From Amycolatopsis acididurans (GTDB lineage Bacteria > Actinomycetota > Actinomycetes > Mycobacteriales > Pseudonocardiaceae), in assembly GCF_012328925.1 (NCBI RefSeq), contig NZ_JAAXLS010000025.1, positions 1-64,000 of the forward strand: a stretch of DNA of 64,000 bases. The letters are read 5' to 3'. The position numbers and the translations under genes were made by a program. Within the stretch, counting starts at the first letter, position 1, and every line of letters begins with the position of its first letter. Below the pieces are notes generated by a model. It ran no database searches. It was given only the letters and a program-made list of their open reading frames with translations, and had not been told where the DNA came from. Shown here in pieces: positions 1-9,159 of this stretch.

Positions 1-122
1 GGGCCACACGACAGCCCCCGCCCCCGCCGGGCGTGGCGTGACCGGGCGGGCGAGGCGAAGCTGGGCATGATGAGACACGGCGCCCACCCCACGGCCGTGG
101 CTGCAGGAAGGACACGCGAAAC

Positions 123-1373
123 GTGAGCAACGAAGCGGCGAAGGAACAGACCACCGCCGAGAATCCGTGGCCTGTGCGGACCGTTGCGCGCAAGATCGCC
201 GACTGGATTCACCGGCTGGGCGCCGTGTGGGTCGAGGGGCAGGTCACCCAGATCTCCGCGCGTCCCGGCACGCAGACCGCCTTCATCACGCTCCGCGACC
301 CCTCTGCCGACGTCTCCATGACCGTGACGTGCCCGACCCGCCTGCTCAAGGGCATCGATCCGCCGCTGCGGGACGGGGCCAGTGTCGTCGTCTACGCGAA
401 ACCGACCTTCTTCCTCGGCCGCGGCACCATCAGCCTCCGCGCCAGCGAGATCCGCGCCGTCGGCATCGGCGAGCTTCTCGCACGCATCGAGCGGCTGCGG
501 CGCCTGCTGGCGGCGGAAGGCCTGTTCGCGCTCGAGCGTAAACGTAAGCTTCCCTTCCTGCCCAAGGGAATCGGGCTCATCACCGGTCGCGCGTCCGCTG
601 CGGAGCACGACGTGCTCGCCAATGCGCACGCCCGCTGGCCCGCCGCCCCGATCCAGGTCGTCAACACCGCCGTCCAGGGCCCGACCGCGGTGCCACAAAT
701 CCGCAAGGCGCTGTCCATTTTAGACGCGGACCCGAACATCGACGTCATCGTGATCGCGCGCGGCGGCGGCAGCGTCGAAGACCTGCTGCCCTTCTCCGAC
801 GAGGCGCTCTGCCGCGCGGTCGCCGCCGCGGGCACCCCCGTCGTCAGCGCGATCGGCCACGAACCGGACACTCCGCTGCTCGACCACGTCGCCGACCTCC
901 GCTGCTCCACCCCCACCGACGCGGGAAAGCGCATCGTGCCCGACGTCAAGGAGGAGACCGCCCGCGTGCACCAGATGCGCGACCGGGCCCGGCGCGCCCT
1001 GCACGGCTGGGTCGACACCCAGTGCCGCCTCCTCGACCAGCTGCGCAGCCGTCCCGTGCTGGCCGACCCGCTCGGGCCGATCGACCGGCGCGCGGCCGAC
1101 GTCGAGACCCACCGCGAGCGCGCCCGCCGCGCGATGCTCAACACGCTGTCCCACGAACAGGCCGCCATCGCCTCCGCGCGGGCCCGTCTCACCGCGCTCG
1201 GCCCCGCCGCGACCATGGCCCGCGGCTACACCGTCGTGCAATATCCGGACGCGGCAGGCAACCTTCAGGTGCTCCGATCCATCTCTGAAGTTGCGGAGGG
1301 CACTCCGCTGCGCGTACGCGTCGTCGACGGCGCCGTGCACGCGACCGCAACTTCGACCGAACCAGGAGAGTAG
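123..1373 (+). CDS. xseA: Exodeoxyribonuclease VII large subunit
   Basis: Catalytic subunit of the XseA/XseB nuclease, which degrades single-stranded DNA in both directions. The 416 residues fit the family: an N-terminal OB-fold (about 15-115), then the nuclease core with IARGGGSVEDLLPF near 212 and SAIGHEPDTPLLDHVADLR near 241. The start is GTG, with AGGAAGGA ten bases upstream. It is followed by a small gene of unknown function and then xseB, so the three probably form one transcript. Codon 200 (720-722) is TTA, a very rare codon in such GC-rich genomes. Function is known from the family; the motifs are visible. Confidence 0.96.
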   Translation: MSNEAAKEQTTAENPWPVRTVARKIADWIHRLGAVWVEGQVTQISARPGTQTAFITLRDPSADVSMTVTCPTRLLKGIDPPLRDGASVVVYAKPTFFLGRGTISLRASEIRAVGIGELLARIERLRRLLAAEGLFALERKRKLPFLPKGIGLITGRASAAEHDVLANAHARWPAAPIQVVNTAVQGPTAVPQIRKALSILDADPNIDVIVIARGGGSVEDLLPFSDEALCRAVAAAGTPVVSAIGHEPDTPLLDHVADLRCSTPTDAGKRIVPDVKEETARVHQMRDRARRALHGWVDTQCRLLDQLRSRPVLADPLGPIDRRAADVETHRERARRAMLNTLSHEQAAIASARARLTALGPAATMARGYTVVQYPDAAGNLQVLRSISEVAEGTPLRVRVVDGAVHATATSTEPGE

Positions 1374-1376
1374 GAA

Positions 1377-1772
1377 GTGCGCCCCACGTTCCTCCCGCTC
1401 ACCACCGACGCGGCGACGCGGACCGGAGCTCACGTCGTGCTGCATCGCGCCGCCGAGGCCGACGAAGCGGCCAACGCCTGCTGGACCTCGCTGCTCGCGG
1501 GCTGCACGGGCGCCGTCCGCTGGGACCTCGACACGCGGTTGCGCCGGCTCTCCGAGGCCACGTCCGTGCACGTCGGCACGAAATGGTGGTTCGACGCGGG
1601 CGCCGTGCACCGGCGCCGGGTGGCGCACGCACAGGGCAGTATCGAGGGCGCGATCACCGAAGGTGACGGGCAGGAGTTCGCGCAGGCCTTCATGGGGTAC
1701 GACCACGCGATGGCCAGCGCGCTAGTCTGCGCAGGTGAGCGAGGCCCCGGAAAACACCGAACTCGGCTATGA
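1377..1772 (+). CDS. Small protein of unknown function between xseA and xseB
   Basis: 131 codons starting with GTG three bases after the xseA stop. The 3' end overlaps the first 38 bases of xseB in another frame, which suggests translational coupling. The protein is soluble-looking, with an AAEADEAANACW helix near residue 23 and no signal peptide or membrane segment. I recognise no family. Third-position G/C bias over residues 1-115 is like that of real genes here. The last 15 residues overlap xseB and look poorly constrained. It could be a conserved lineage-specific accessory gene of the exonuclease operon; no function is claimed. Confidence 0.6.
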   Translation: MRPTFLPLTTDAATRTGAHVVLHRAAEADEAANACWTSLLAGCTGAVRWDLDTRLRRLSEATSVHVGTKWWFDAGAVHRRRVAHAQGSIEGAITEGDGQEFAQAFMGYDHAMASALVCAGERGPGKHRTRL

Positions 1773-1965
1773 ACAGGCCCGCGACCAACTGGTGGAGGTC
1801 GTGCGCGAACTCGAGGCCGGCGGGCTGTCGCTGGAACAGTCGCTGGCCCTGTGGGAGAAGGGCGAGCATCTGGCCAAGGTGTGCGAACGCCATCTGGAAG
1901 GCGCCAGGGAACGCATCGAAGCCGCCCTCAAGTCCGTCGAGGAGGACGAGGACGACGCGGAGTGA
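1735..1965 (+). CDS. xseB: Exodeoxyribonuclease VII small subunit
   Basis: 76-residue small subunit that binds XseA to form the active exonuclease VII. The family core is visible: LGYEQARDQLVEVVRELEAG followed by GLSLEQSLALWEKGEHLAKVC, an all-helical hairpin. The acidic C-terminus (EEDEDDAE) is common in actinobacterial XseB. It starts with GTG inside the 3' end of the preceding gene. Position just downstream of xseA agrees with the family assignment. Confidence 0.95.
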   Translation: MSEAPENTELGYEQARDQLVEVVRELEAGGLSLEQSLALWEKGEHLAKVCERHLEGARERIEAALKSVEEDEDDAE

Positions 1966-2049
1966 GGTTCACCATGTCCGGTGACGCCTGCGGGGCTGGC
2001 GCCGTCTGAGAGAATCGGTGTCCGCCCAGCATCAACCCGGGAGGCATCC

Positions 2050-3111
2050 ATGTCGAGCGGCACCCCGTCCACCAGCCCCGCCCGCCGCAAGGAGGCGCCC
2101 GACCGCAACCTCGCGATGGAGCTGGTGCGCGTCACGGAGGCGGCCGCGATGGCCGCGGGACGCTGGGTCGGCAAGGGCGACAAGAACGGCGGTGACGGCG
2201 CGGCGGTCGACGCCATGCGCCAGCTGATTTCCACCGTCTCGATGCGTGGCGTGGTCGTCATCGGCGAGGGCGAGAAGGACGAAGCGCCCATGCTCTACAA
2301 CGGCGAGGAGGTCGGCAACGGCGACGGCCCCGCGTGTGACGTCGCGGTCGACCCGATCGACGGCACCACGCTGATGTCCAAGGGCATGCCCAACGCCCTG
2401 GCCGTGCTCGCGGTCGCCGAGCGCGGGGCCATGTTCGACCCGTCCGCCGTCTTCTACATGGAGAAACTGGCCGTCGGCCCGGAGGCCGCGGGCACGGTGG
2501 ACCTCGCGGCGCCGATCGCGGAGAACATCCGCCGCGTCGCGAAGGCCAAGCACTCCAGCGTCTCCGACGTCACGGTCTGCATCCTGGACCGGCCGCGCCA
2601 CGAGCAGATCATCAAGGAGGTCCGCGAGGCGGGCGCGCGCATCCGGTTCATCTCCGACGGCGACGTGGCCGGCGCGATCGCCGCGGCCAGGCCGACCACC
2701 GGCGTCGACCTGCTGCTGGGCATCGGCGGCACCCCGGAGGGCATCATCGCGGCCTGTGCGATGAAGTGCCTCGGTGGCGAGCTGCAGGGCCGGTTGTGGC
2801 CGAAGGACGACGCCGAACGCGAGAAGGCGCTGGCCGCCGGGCACGACCTGGACCGGGTGCTCACCACGGACGATCTGGTCAAGGGCGACAACGTGTTCTT
2901 CTGCGCGACCGGCGTGACCGACGGCGATCTGCTGCGCGGCACCCACTACCGGGCGGGCGGCGCCACGACCCAGTCGATCGTGATGCGGTCCAAGTCGGGC
3001 ACCGTGCGGCTGATCGACGGCTACCACCGGCTCACCAAGCTGCGTGCCTATTCGTCGATCGACTTCGACGGCAACCTCGGTGACGAAGACGAGATGCCGC
3101 CGCTGCCGTGA
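2050..3111 (+). CDS. glpX: Class II fructose-1,6-bisphosphatase
   Basis: Hydrolyses fructose 1,6-bisphosphate to fructose 6-phosphate in gluconeogenesis; this is the usual FBPase of mycobacteria and relatives. 353 residues. Lithium-sensitive phosphatase motifs are visible: GEGEKDEAPMLYNGEEVG (metal site) and DPIDGTTLMSKGMPNALAV, plus GIGGTPEGIIAACAMKC further on. I chose the ATG at 2050 because GGGAGG lies just upstream and the protein then begins like known GlpX. The open frame continues 23 codons upstream without conserved features. Its GTGA overlap with the next gene suggests co-transcription. Confidence 0.95.
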   Translation: MSSGTPSTSPARRKEAPDRNLAMELVRVTEAAAMAAGRWVGKGDKNGGDGAAVDAMRQLISTVSMRGVVVIGEGEKDEAPMLYNGEEVGNGDGPACDVAVDPIDGTTLMSKGMPNALAVLAVAERGAMFDPSAVFYMEKLAVGPEAAGTVDLAAPIAENIRRVAKAKHSSVSDVTVCILDRPRHEQIIKEVREAGARIRFISDGDVAGAIAAARPTTGVDLLLGIGGTPEGIIAACAMKCLGGELQGRLWPKDDAEREKALAAGHDLDRVLTTDDLVKGDNVFFCATGVTDGDLLRGTHYRAGGATTQSIVMRSKSGTVRLIDGYHRLTKLRAYSSIDFDGNLGDEDEMPPLP

Positions 3112-3986
3112 GGCGTGTCGTCATCATCGTCAGCTGCCTGTTCGGCGTACTCGCGCTGACCGTGCCCGCGCTCGCCGTCCAGCCCACGCTGGTCGGCGGT
3201 GTGAACGCCGACCAGCCCTACCCGTTCGTCGTGTCGTTGCAGGCCAGGGCCGGTGACCTGTTCTGCGGCGGCAGCCTGATCGACCCCTCCTGGGTCCTGA
3301 CGGCCGCGCACTGCCTCACCGACCGGCAGCCCGCCGGGGTCACCGCGAGGGTGGGCAGCAACGACCGCACACAGGGCGGTGAGGTCGAGACGCCGGACAA
3401 GTTCGTGATCCACCCGGACTACAACCCCTCCGGCGCGGGCGGCGACATCGCGCTGGTGCACCTACCCAAACCGGCGAGCGCGGCACCGGTCGCGATCGGC
3501 ACCGCGACCGACGTGGGCACCGCGGTGCGGCTGCTCGGCTGGGGCCAGACCTGCCCGGACCCGGGCTGCGGCGCCGGGCCGGCGATGCTCCAGCAACTGG
3601 ACTCGCACCTGGTCGACCCGGCCAAGTGCACGGCCGCGTTCGATCCCAAGGTCGAGCTGTGCACGGACAGCCCGGACGGGAAATCGGGCGCGTGCTACGG
3701 CGACTCCGGCGGGCCGGAGATCGTGCGGGCGGACAACCGGTGGCTGCTGCTGGGCGTGACGAGCCGTCCCGGCGGCAACGCCGCGACCTGTGTCGCCGCG
3801 CCGTCCATCTACACCTCGGCCGTGGCCTACGCGCCGTGGATCTCCCAGCAGCTGGCACCGCCGCCGACGTCCACACCGAGCCCGACGTCCAGCCCGAGCC
3901 CGACACCCAGCCCGAGTGCCACGCCGTCGCCCACGCCGACCACGCAGACCACGCAGACCACGCAGACCACGACGACGAGCGCGTAG
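3108..3986 (+). CDS. Secreted trypsin-like serine protease (S1 family)
   Basis: 292 residues. An N-terminal hydrophobic signal peptide (about 1-24, ending ALA-VQ) is followed by a chymotrypsin-fold domain. The catalytic triad is visible: His in LTAAHC, Asp in GGDIALVHL and Ser in CYGDSGGPEI. Several cysteines could form disulfides. The last 45 residues are a Pro/Ser/Thr tail ending in three direct TTQ repeats, likely an extracellular linker or cell-wall spacer. The start GTG overlaps the glpX stop. It ends directly against the convergent reductase gene with no spacer. The substrate cannot be inferred. Confidence 0.9.
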   Translation: MRRVVIIVSCLFGVLALTVPALAVQPTLVGGVNADQPYPFVVSLQARAGDLFCGGSLIDPSWVLTAAHCLTDRQPAGVTARVGSNDRTQGGEVETPDKFVIHPDYNPSGAGGDIALVHLPKPASAAPVAIGTATDVGTAVRLLGWGQTCPDPGCGAGPAMLQQLDSHLVDPAKCTAAFDPKVELCTDSPDGKSGACYGDSGGPEIVRADNRWLLLGVTSRPGGNAATCVAAPSIYTSAVAYAPWISQQLAPPPTSTPSPTSSPSPTPSPSATPSPTPTTQTTQTTQTTTTSA

Positions 3987-4961
3987 CTACTCGACGTTGC
4001 TGGAGTGGCCCGGGAACAGGTGCGCGTCCGGGTCGAGTGCGACCGCGATGTTGTTGATCGCCGTCGCCGCTTCGCCGAACCCGGTCGCGATGAGCTTGAC
4101 CTTGCCGGGATAGGCGGCGACGTCGCCCGCCGCGTAGACCCGCTCACGAGCGGTCGCCATCCGGGAGTCCACGTTGATCGCCCGGTGGTCGATCTCCAGC
4201 CCCCAGTTCTCGATCGGCCCGAGATCGGCGGTGAACCCGAGCGCGGCGACGACCGTCTGCGCGGGCAGTTCGACCGGGGCGGAATCCTTGGCCTCGATCA
4301 GCACCGACTCCAGCTCGCCGTTGCCGCGCAGCTCGGTGACCTCGGCGTCGGTGATCATCCGGACGCCGAGGTCGCGTACCTCCCGCACGATGGAGTCCGC
4401 CGCGCGGAACTTCGCACGCCGGTGCACGAGGGTGACGCTGGCCGCGATCGGATGAAGGGCGAGCACCCAGTCGAACGCCGAATCGCCGCCGCCGACGACG
4501 ATCACGTCCTGGTCGGCGTGCGCGGCCAGCGACGGCACGAAATGCACCATGCCGCGGCCGAGCCAGCCGTCGCCGGCGGGCAGCGGGCGCGGGGTGAACT
4601 CGCCGATACCCGCCGTGATCAGCACCGCCCCGGTGCGGACCACGTCGCCGCCGTCGAGCGTCACCTCCAGCCCGGACTCCGCCTGCGCCAGCGCTTCGGC
4701 CTTGCGGCCGAGCAGGTAGGTGGGATTCCACGGCGCGGCCTGCTCGACCAAACCCTTGATCAGGTCGCGGCCGCGTACGGCAGGGAAACCGCCGACGTCG
4801 TAGATCATCTTCTCCGGGTACATCGCGGTGACCTGCCCACCTGCCTCGGGCAGCGAGTCGACGACCGCCGTCGACAGCCCGCGGAACCCGGCGTAGTAGG
4901 CGGCGAACAATCCGGTCGGTCCTGCGCCGACGATCACCACGTCGACCGAAAGCGTGCCCAT
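3987..4961 (-). CDS. Ferredoxin/flavodoxin-NADP+ reductase, thioredoxin reductase-like type
   Basis: 324-residue FAD/NAD(P)H flavoprotein. The FAD-binding motif VGAGPTGLFAAYYA is at about 10, the NADPH-binding motif VVGGGDSAFDW at about 155, and a C-terminal FAD contact AAGDVAAYPGKVKLIATG near 275. The CxxC redox pair of true thioredoxin reductases is absent between the domains. This fits the TrxR-like FNR2 group, which moves electrons between NADPH and ferredoxin, over a disulfide reductase. It is divergent from fumC and ends exactly at the protease stop codon. Confidence 0.88.
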   Translation of the reverse strand: MGTLSVDVVIVGAGPTGLFAAYYAGFRGLSTAVVDSLPEAGGQVTAMYPEKMIYDVGGFPAVRGRDLIKGLVEQAAPWNPTYLLGRKAEALAQAESGLEVTLDGGDVVRTGAVLITAGIGEFTPRPLPAGDGWLGRGMVHFVPSLAAHADQDVIVVGGGDSAFDWVLALHPIAASVTLVHRRAKFRAADSIVREVRDLGVRMITDAEVTELRGNGELESVLIEAKDSAPVELPAQTVVAALGFTADLGPIENWGLEIDHRAINVDSRMATARERVYAAGDVAAYPGKVKLIATGFGEAATAINNIAVALDPDAHLFPGHSSNVE

Positions 4962-5062
4962 CCTGGCTACCGCCTTCCGTGATCGGGAACACCTCGATCG
5001 TAGTCAGCTCGCGTGCGCAAGCACACGAAGCGAGTTCGAAGCGGCTGCGCGAGACTGGCGTT

Positions 5063-6460
5063 ATGGCTGAACAGGAATACCGGATCGAACACGACACGAT
5101 GGGCGAGGTCAAGGTCCCCGTCGACGCGCTCTACCGCGCCCAGACCCAGCGAGCCGTGGAGAACTTCCCGATCTCCGGCCGTGGTCTCGAACGGGCCCAG
5201 ATCCGGGCTCTCGGCCTGCTCAAATCCGCCGCCGCGCGGGTCAACTCCAAGCTCGGGGTGCTCGAAGCCGACGTCGCGAACGCCATCGCGGAGGCCGCCG
5301 ACGAGGTCGCCGAGGGCAAGCACGACGCGCACTTCCCGATCGACGTGTTCCAGACCGGCTCGGGCACGTCCTCGAACATGAACGCCAACGAGGTGATCGC
5401 GACACTGGCCACCCGCAAGCTCGGCGTGGACGTGCACCCGAACGACCACGTCAACGCGTCGCAGTCGTCGAACGACACGTTCCCGACGACCATCCACGTC
5501 GCCGCGACCGAGGCCGTGCTCACCGACGTGATCCCCGCGCTCGACCACCTCGCTTCGGCCATCGAGCGGCGGGCGGCGGAGTGGCAGGACATCGTGAAGT
5601 CCGGGCGCACGCACCTGATGGACGCCGTGCCGATCACGCTCGGCCAGGAGGCGGGCGCGTGGGCCGCGCAGGTGCGCTACGGCATCGAGCGTCTGGAGTC
5701 GGGCGCGTCGCGGCTCGGCGAGCTGCCGATCGGCGGCACGGCCGTGGGGTCCGGGCTGAACGCGCCCGAGGGTTTCGGCGGGCAGGTGGCCGCGGAGCTG
5801 GCGAAGATCACGGGCCTGCCGCTGACCGAGGCCCGCGACCACTTCGAGGCGCAGGCGAGCCAGGACAGCGTGGTCGAGACCTCGGCGAACCTGCGCACGG
5901 TGGCGGTCTCGCTGAACAAGATCGCCAACGACCTGCGGTGGCTGGGTTCCGGTCCGCGCACCGGGCTCGCCGAACTGGCCTTGCCCGATCTGCAGCCGGG
6001 CTCCTCGATCATGCCGGGCAAGGTGAACCCGGTGATCCCGGAGGCGACGCTGCAGGTCGTCGCGCAGGTCATCGGCAACGACGCCGCGGTCGCGTTCGCC
6101 GGATCGCAGGGCAACTTCCAGCTCAACGTCAACCTGCCGGTGATCGCGCGCAACGTGCTGGAGTCCGCGCGCCTGCTCGCGGCCGTGTCCCGGCTGCTCG
6201 CGGACAAGGTGTTCGACGGCATCACCGTGAACACCGACCGCACCACGGCCTACGCCGAAGGCTCGCCCTCGATCGTCACGCCGCTGAACTCCTACATCGG
6301 CTACGAGGAGGCCGCCGCGGTCGCCAAGCAGGCGCTGAAGGAACTCAAGACCATCCGCGAGGTCGTCATCGAGCGCGGCTACGTCGAGCAGGGCAAGCTC
6401 ACCGAGGCCCGGCTCGACGAGGCGCTGGACGTGCTGCGCATGGCGCGCGGCGGGAAATGA
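5063..6460 (+). CDS. fumC: Class II fumarate hydratase
   Basis: Interconverts fumarate and malate in the TCA cycle. 465 residues, the usual length for iron-independent class II fumarase. The superfamily signature GSSIMPGKVNP is present near 315, with SSNDTFPT near 135 and the TGSGTSSNMN segment near 100. I chose the ATG at 5063 because the protein then starts with AEQEYRIEHDTMGEV, as in homologues; the upstream 28 codons look non-coding. Next to glpX, as in M. tuberculosis (fum-glpX). Confidence 0.96.
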   Translation: MAEQEYRIEHDTMGEVKVPVDALYRAQTQRAVENFPISGRGLERAQIRALGLLKSAAARVNSKLGVLEADVANAIAEAADEVAEGKHDAHFPIDVFQTGSGTSSNMNANEVIATLATRKLGVDVHPNDHVNASQSSNDTFPTTIHVAATEAVLTDVIPALDHLASAIERRAAEWQDIVKSGRTHLMDAVPITLGQEAGAWAAQVRYGIERLESGASRLGELPIGGTAVGSGLNAPEGFGGQVAAELAKITGLPLTEARDHFEAQASQDSVVETSANLRTVAVSLNKIANDLRWLGSGPRTGLAELALPDLQPGSSIMPGKVNPVIPEATLQVVAQVIGNDAAVAFAGSQGNFQLNVNLPVIARNVLESARLLAAVSRLLADKVFDGITVNTDRTTAYAEGSPSIVTPLNSYIGYEEAAAVAKQALKELKTIREVVIERGYVEQGKLTEARLDEALDVLRMARGGK

Positions 6461-6574
6461 CCGTCCGGGAGATGAACGCGCACTGAACGGATAGGAAAAC
6501 GGCGCCGTCGCCGCTCACCCGAGGGATAGCGTTGGGCATTCTTCGCTTCGCTGGGGAAAGGATGCGCGACCGCG

Positions 6575-8278
6575 GTGGGCCTTGGCCAGTTGCTGAAATC
6601 GATCGCCGATCTGGCCGGCGCCCGCTTCGGCTTCGGCGGATTCGCGGCGGCCGCCGTTCTCCTTGTCGCCGGGTATCTGGTGGACACCTTGTGGGTGCGC
6701 AGAAAGCGCATTCACTGGCGGATCCAGTACAACTCGAAACTCGGCCTGATCCCGAACCACATCACCGATCCGCACCAGAGCTCGCCCGAGGCCAATCCGC
6801 AGATCGAGCATCTGGCCAAGGCGCTGGACCGGATGAGCATCGTCGTGATCCGTTTCCGCAACGCGAGCGGGTTCGACATCGACGCCGACCATTTCGAACA
6901 GCAACCCTATGTCCACTTCGGACGACGGGTCGTGTGGGACGCCCGCGTCTCCGATCCGACCGACGAGCCGCTGCGCGACCTGATCAGCGGCAACCTCAGC
7001 TTCTCCCGTGACGAGAGCGCCGCCGAGCCCGCGGCGAACGGGGCCGTGCAGCTCAACGGGGTGCGCGCCCGGCTGCCCCGGGTCCTTGCCCGGCTGCTCG
7101 GCCAGGAACCGCCGGTGGCCGACGAACCCGAGTGGCACGCCGTTCACCTGACGAAACTCTCCTTGAAGCGCAAGGAAAAGTTCAAGCTCCTGGTGGTGCT
7201 CGGGGAACCGGAGGACAACACCAGCGGGGAGATCAGCAAGGACGACATCAAGGTCAGCGGTCGGATCAAGAACGGCAAGTTCAGCGACGAACGCCGCATT
7301 CCCCGGTTCAGCTGGCCGAAGGCCTCACTGCTGGCCGGCGTGCTGGCCGCCGGTGCGGCGGCGACCGCACTGGTCCTCAGCATGGTCGTGGCGCCCGCCG
7401 CGCCCGCCGACGCCGCCCTCGAGTGCGGCAGCGGCGCCCTGCGGATCGTCGGTTCCAGCGCGTTCATGCCGATCATGGACCAGGTCCGGGCCGGGTACAC
7501 GAGCCGCTGCCGTGACGCGACGATCAGCACCGAGGCCATGGGCAGCATCGACGGGGTGCGCGAACTGAACAAGCCGGGCCTGCGCGGCGATTCGCTGGCC
7601 GCGCTCTCGGACGGGCAGCCGACCTCCGAGCCGACCGCCGGCCTCGTGCCGCAGCCGGTAGCGGTGGTCGTCTACGGGGTGATCGTGAACAATTCGGCCG
7701 GTGTGGACCGCCTGACGTTGCGGCAGCTCCAGGACATCTACGCCGGCCGCTACCGCGACTGGAACGAGCTGCGGCCGGGCCCGTCGGTGCCGATCGACAT
7801 CGTCGGGCGCGGCCAGGAATCGGGCAGCAGGCAGATCTTCGAAAGCCAGGTCCTGCACGGTTCCGAAGGCGAGCTGTCCTCGAACTCGTGCGCCCGGCAG
7901 GACCGGCCGGTGCAAGCGGCGACGACCCGGTGCGAACGGGGCAGCACGGCCGACGTGATCCAGCTCGTCGCGTCGACACCCGGCGCGATCGGCTACGCGG
8001 ACGTCCCGGCGGTCGGCGAGGCCACCGCGAGCGGGCAGCCGCTGACCACGGTCAAGCTCGACGAGAGCTACCCCGACGTGTCCTACATCCCGCGCGGCTA
8101 TCCCTTTTGGACGGTCGAGTACCTCTACACCAAGGGCACGCCGGAACCCGGATCGCTGCTGCGCAAGTTCCTTGGCTACCTGCGCAACGACAGCGCCCGC
8201 GCCACGCTGCAGGACGCCGGCTACACGCCCTGCATCGGCAAGGACGGGCTTGTTTCGCCCCTGTGCACGAAGCGCTGA
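6575..8278 (+). CDS. Membrane-tethered protein with PstS-like periplasmic binding domain
   Basis: 567 residues with a GTG start. An N-terminal membrane segment (about 20-40) is followed by roughly 200 charged residues that should be cytosolic. A second membrane segment lies near 252-272, and a C-terminal phosphate-binding-protein-like domain (about 285-560) should be outside. The latter has LRIVGSSAFMPIMD, RGQESGSRQIFE and PGAIGYADVPA, which resemble the ligand loops of PstS-type solute-binding proteins. No Pst permease or ATPase genes are adjacent. This looks like a receptor or sensor more than a transport component. The inner domain is not recognised. Confidence 0.75.
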   Translation: MGLGQLLKSIADLAGARFGFGGFAAAAVLLVAGYLVDTLWVRRKRIHWRIQYNSKLGLIPNHITDPHQSSPEANPQIEHLAKALDRMSIVVIRFRNASGFDIDADHFEQQPYVHFGRRVVWDARVSDPTDEPLRDLISGNLSFSRDESAAEPAANGAVQLNGVRARLPRVLARLLGQEPPVADEPEWHAVHLTKLSLKRKEKFKLLVVLGEPEDNTSGEISKDDIKVSGRIKNGKFSDERRIPRFSWPKASLLAGVLAAGAAATALVLSMVVAPAAPADAALECGSGALRIVGSSAFMPIMDQVRAGYTSRCRDATISTEAMGSIDGVRELNKPGLRGDSLAALSDGQPTSEPTAGLVPQPVAVVVYGVIVNNSAGVDRLTLRQLQDIYAGRYRDWNELRPGPSVPIDIVGRGQESGSRQIFESQVLHGSEGELSSNSCARQDRPVQAATTRCERGSTADVIQLVASTPGAIGYADVPAVGEATASGQPLTTVKLDESYPDVSYIPRGYPFWTVEYLYTKGTPEPGSLLRKFLGYLRNDSARATLQDAGYTPCIGKDGLVSPLCTKR

Positions 8279-8279
8279 C

Positions 8280-9008
8280 TCACGCGACGTCGCGCCGGGC
8301 GGCCGGAGGCCTGCGCCAGTGCGCGGGCCGGACCGGGGCCGCTTCCTCGTGGCGCGGATCGCCGGTGCCGGTGCGCTCCCGCGTTTCGGTGGAGGCCCGG
8401 TTGCCCGGCCACGGCCATTTGCCTTCCCGTGAGCCGATCAGCACGGTGCACACCACGCCGAGCAGCATCGGCAGATGACTCGCGAGCCGGTACCAGCCGA
8501 CGTTGCCGCCGACGACGTCGATCAGTGACAGCGTGACGAGCAGAGCCGCGAAGCTCAGCAGCACCGGCAGCTGGCTGCGTGCCCGCCGCGGCCGGGCCAC
8601 GACCCACACCAGCGCGACGCCGACGGCGAAGTTGAACGCGGCCGCCTCGTGCTCCATGTGCGACCCGGGTGCGACGGACATCCCCTTCGCCACCGGCTGC
8701 GGCAGGAACAGCAGCGACACCACGAGCGAGAACTGCGACACCGCCGCGAACGCCAGCGCCCAGCGCGGCCAGTCGACCGGCGCGGGTTTACGCGGTGGCG
8801 CGAACCTTTCCAGGACGTGCTCGATGACATCCGGCGGCTCGACGGCACGTTCGATGCGCACCAGCCTGCTCACCGCCGCGGCGTCGTCCTGCCACGCGGT
8901 GCAGGCCGCGCAACTCGCCACGTGTGCGTCGAGCGCGGCGAGCGGGACGCCGGGGTCCTCGCCGTCGAGCGTGGCCGAGATCGCCTCACGCGCTGTCGCA
9001 CAGTCCAT
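8280..9008 (-). CDS. Zinc-finger anti-sigma factor-like membrane protein
   Basis: 242 residues. The N-terminus carries a putative zinc-binding HC2 motif (HVASCAAC near residue 29, after an early Cys), the hallmark of zinc-associated anti-sigma domains. Four hydrophobic segments follow (about 82-102, 122-140, 149-170, 181-198), and a Pro/Arg-rich tail. It is divergent from a SigC-like ECF sigma gene, so it probably binds and restrains that sigma factor at the membrane. Family-level evidence is the motif and the pairing; partnership is inference. It converges on the preceding gene with one base between stops. Confidence 0.82.
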   Translation of the reverse strand: MDCATAREAISATLDGEDPGVPLAALDAHVASCAACTAWQDDAAAVSRLVRIERAVEPPDVIEHVLERFAPPRKPAPVDWPRWALAFAAVSQFSLVVSLLFLPQPVAKGMSVAPGSHMEHEAAAFNFAVGVALVWVVARPRRARSQLPVLLSFAALLVTLSLIDVVGGNVGWYRLASHLPMLLGVVCTVLIGSREGKWPWPGNRASTETRERTGTGDPRHEEAAPVRPAHWRRPPAARRDVA

Positions 9009-9098
9009 ACCGGTATTGTCGCGCGTGCCGCCGAAATAGTTCCCTCACCGTTCGCGGAAACCGCGATGAGGGCGATTTCACCAATCGGACACATGCCC

Positions 9099-9159
9099 TT
9101 GATTCGGTGTTTCACCGGCACCATAAAGTCCTCTGCACGAGGTTGGAGAGGACGCCGAA
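9099..9159 (+). promoter_or_regulatory. Predicted promoter and leader of the sigC-like gene
   Basis: TTGATT at 9099-9104 and CATAAA at 9122-9127 are separated by 17 bases, a good vegetative-type promoter for an actinomycete. The expected start of transcription is near 9134. A purine-rich GGAGAGGA lies at about 9145-9152, correctly spaced for the GTG at 9160. Seen by eye only. Confidence 0.45.
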
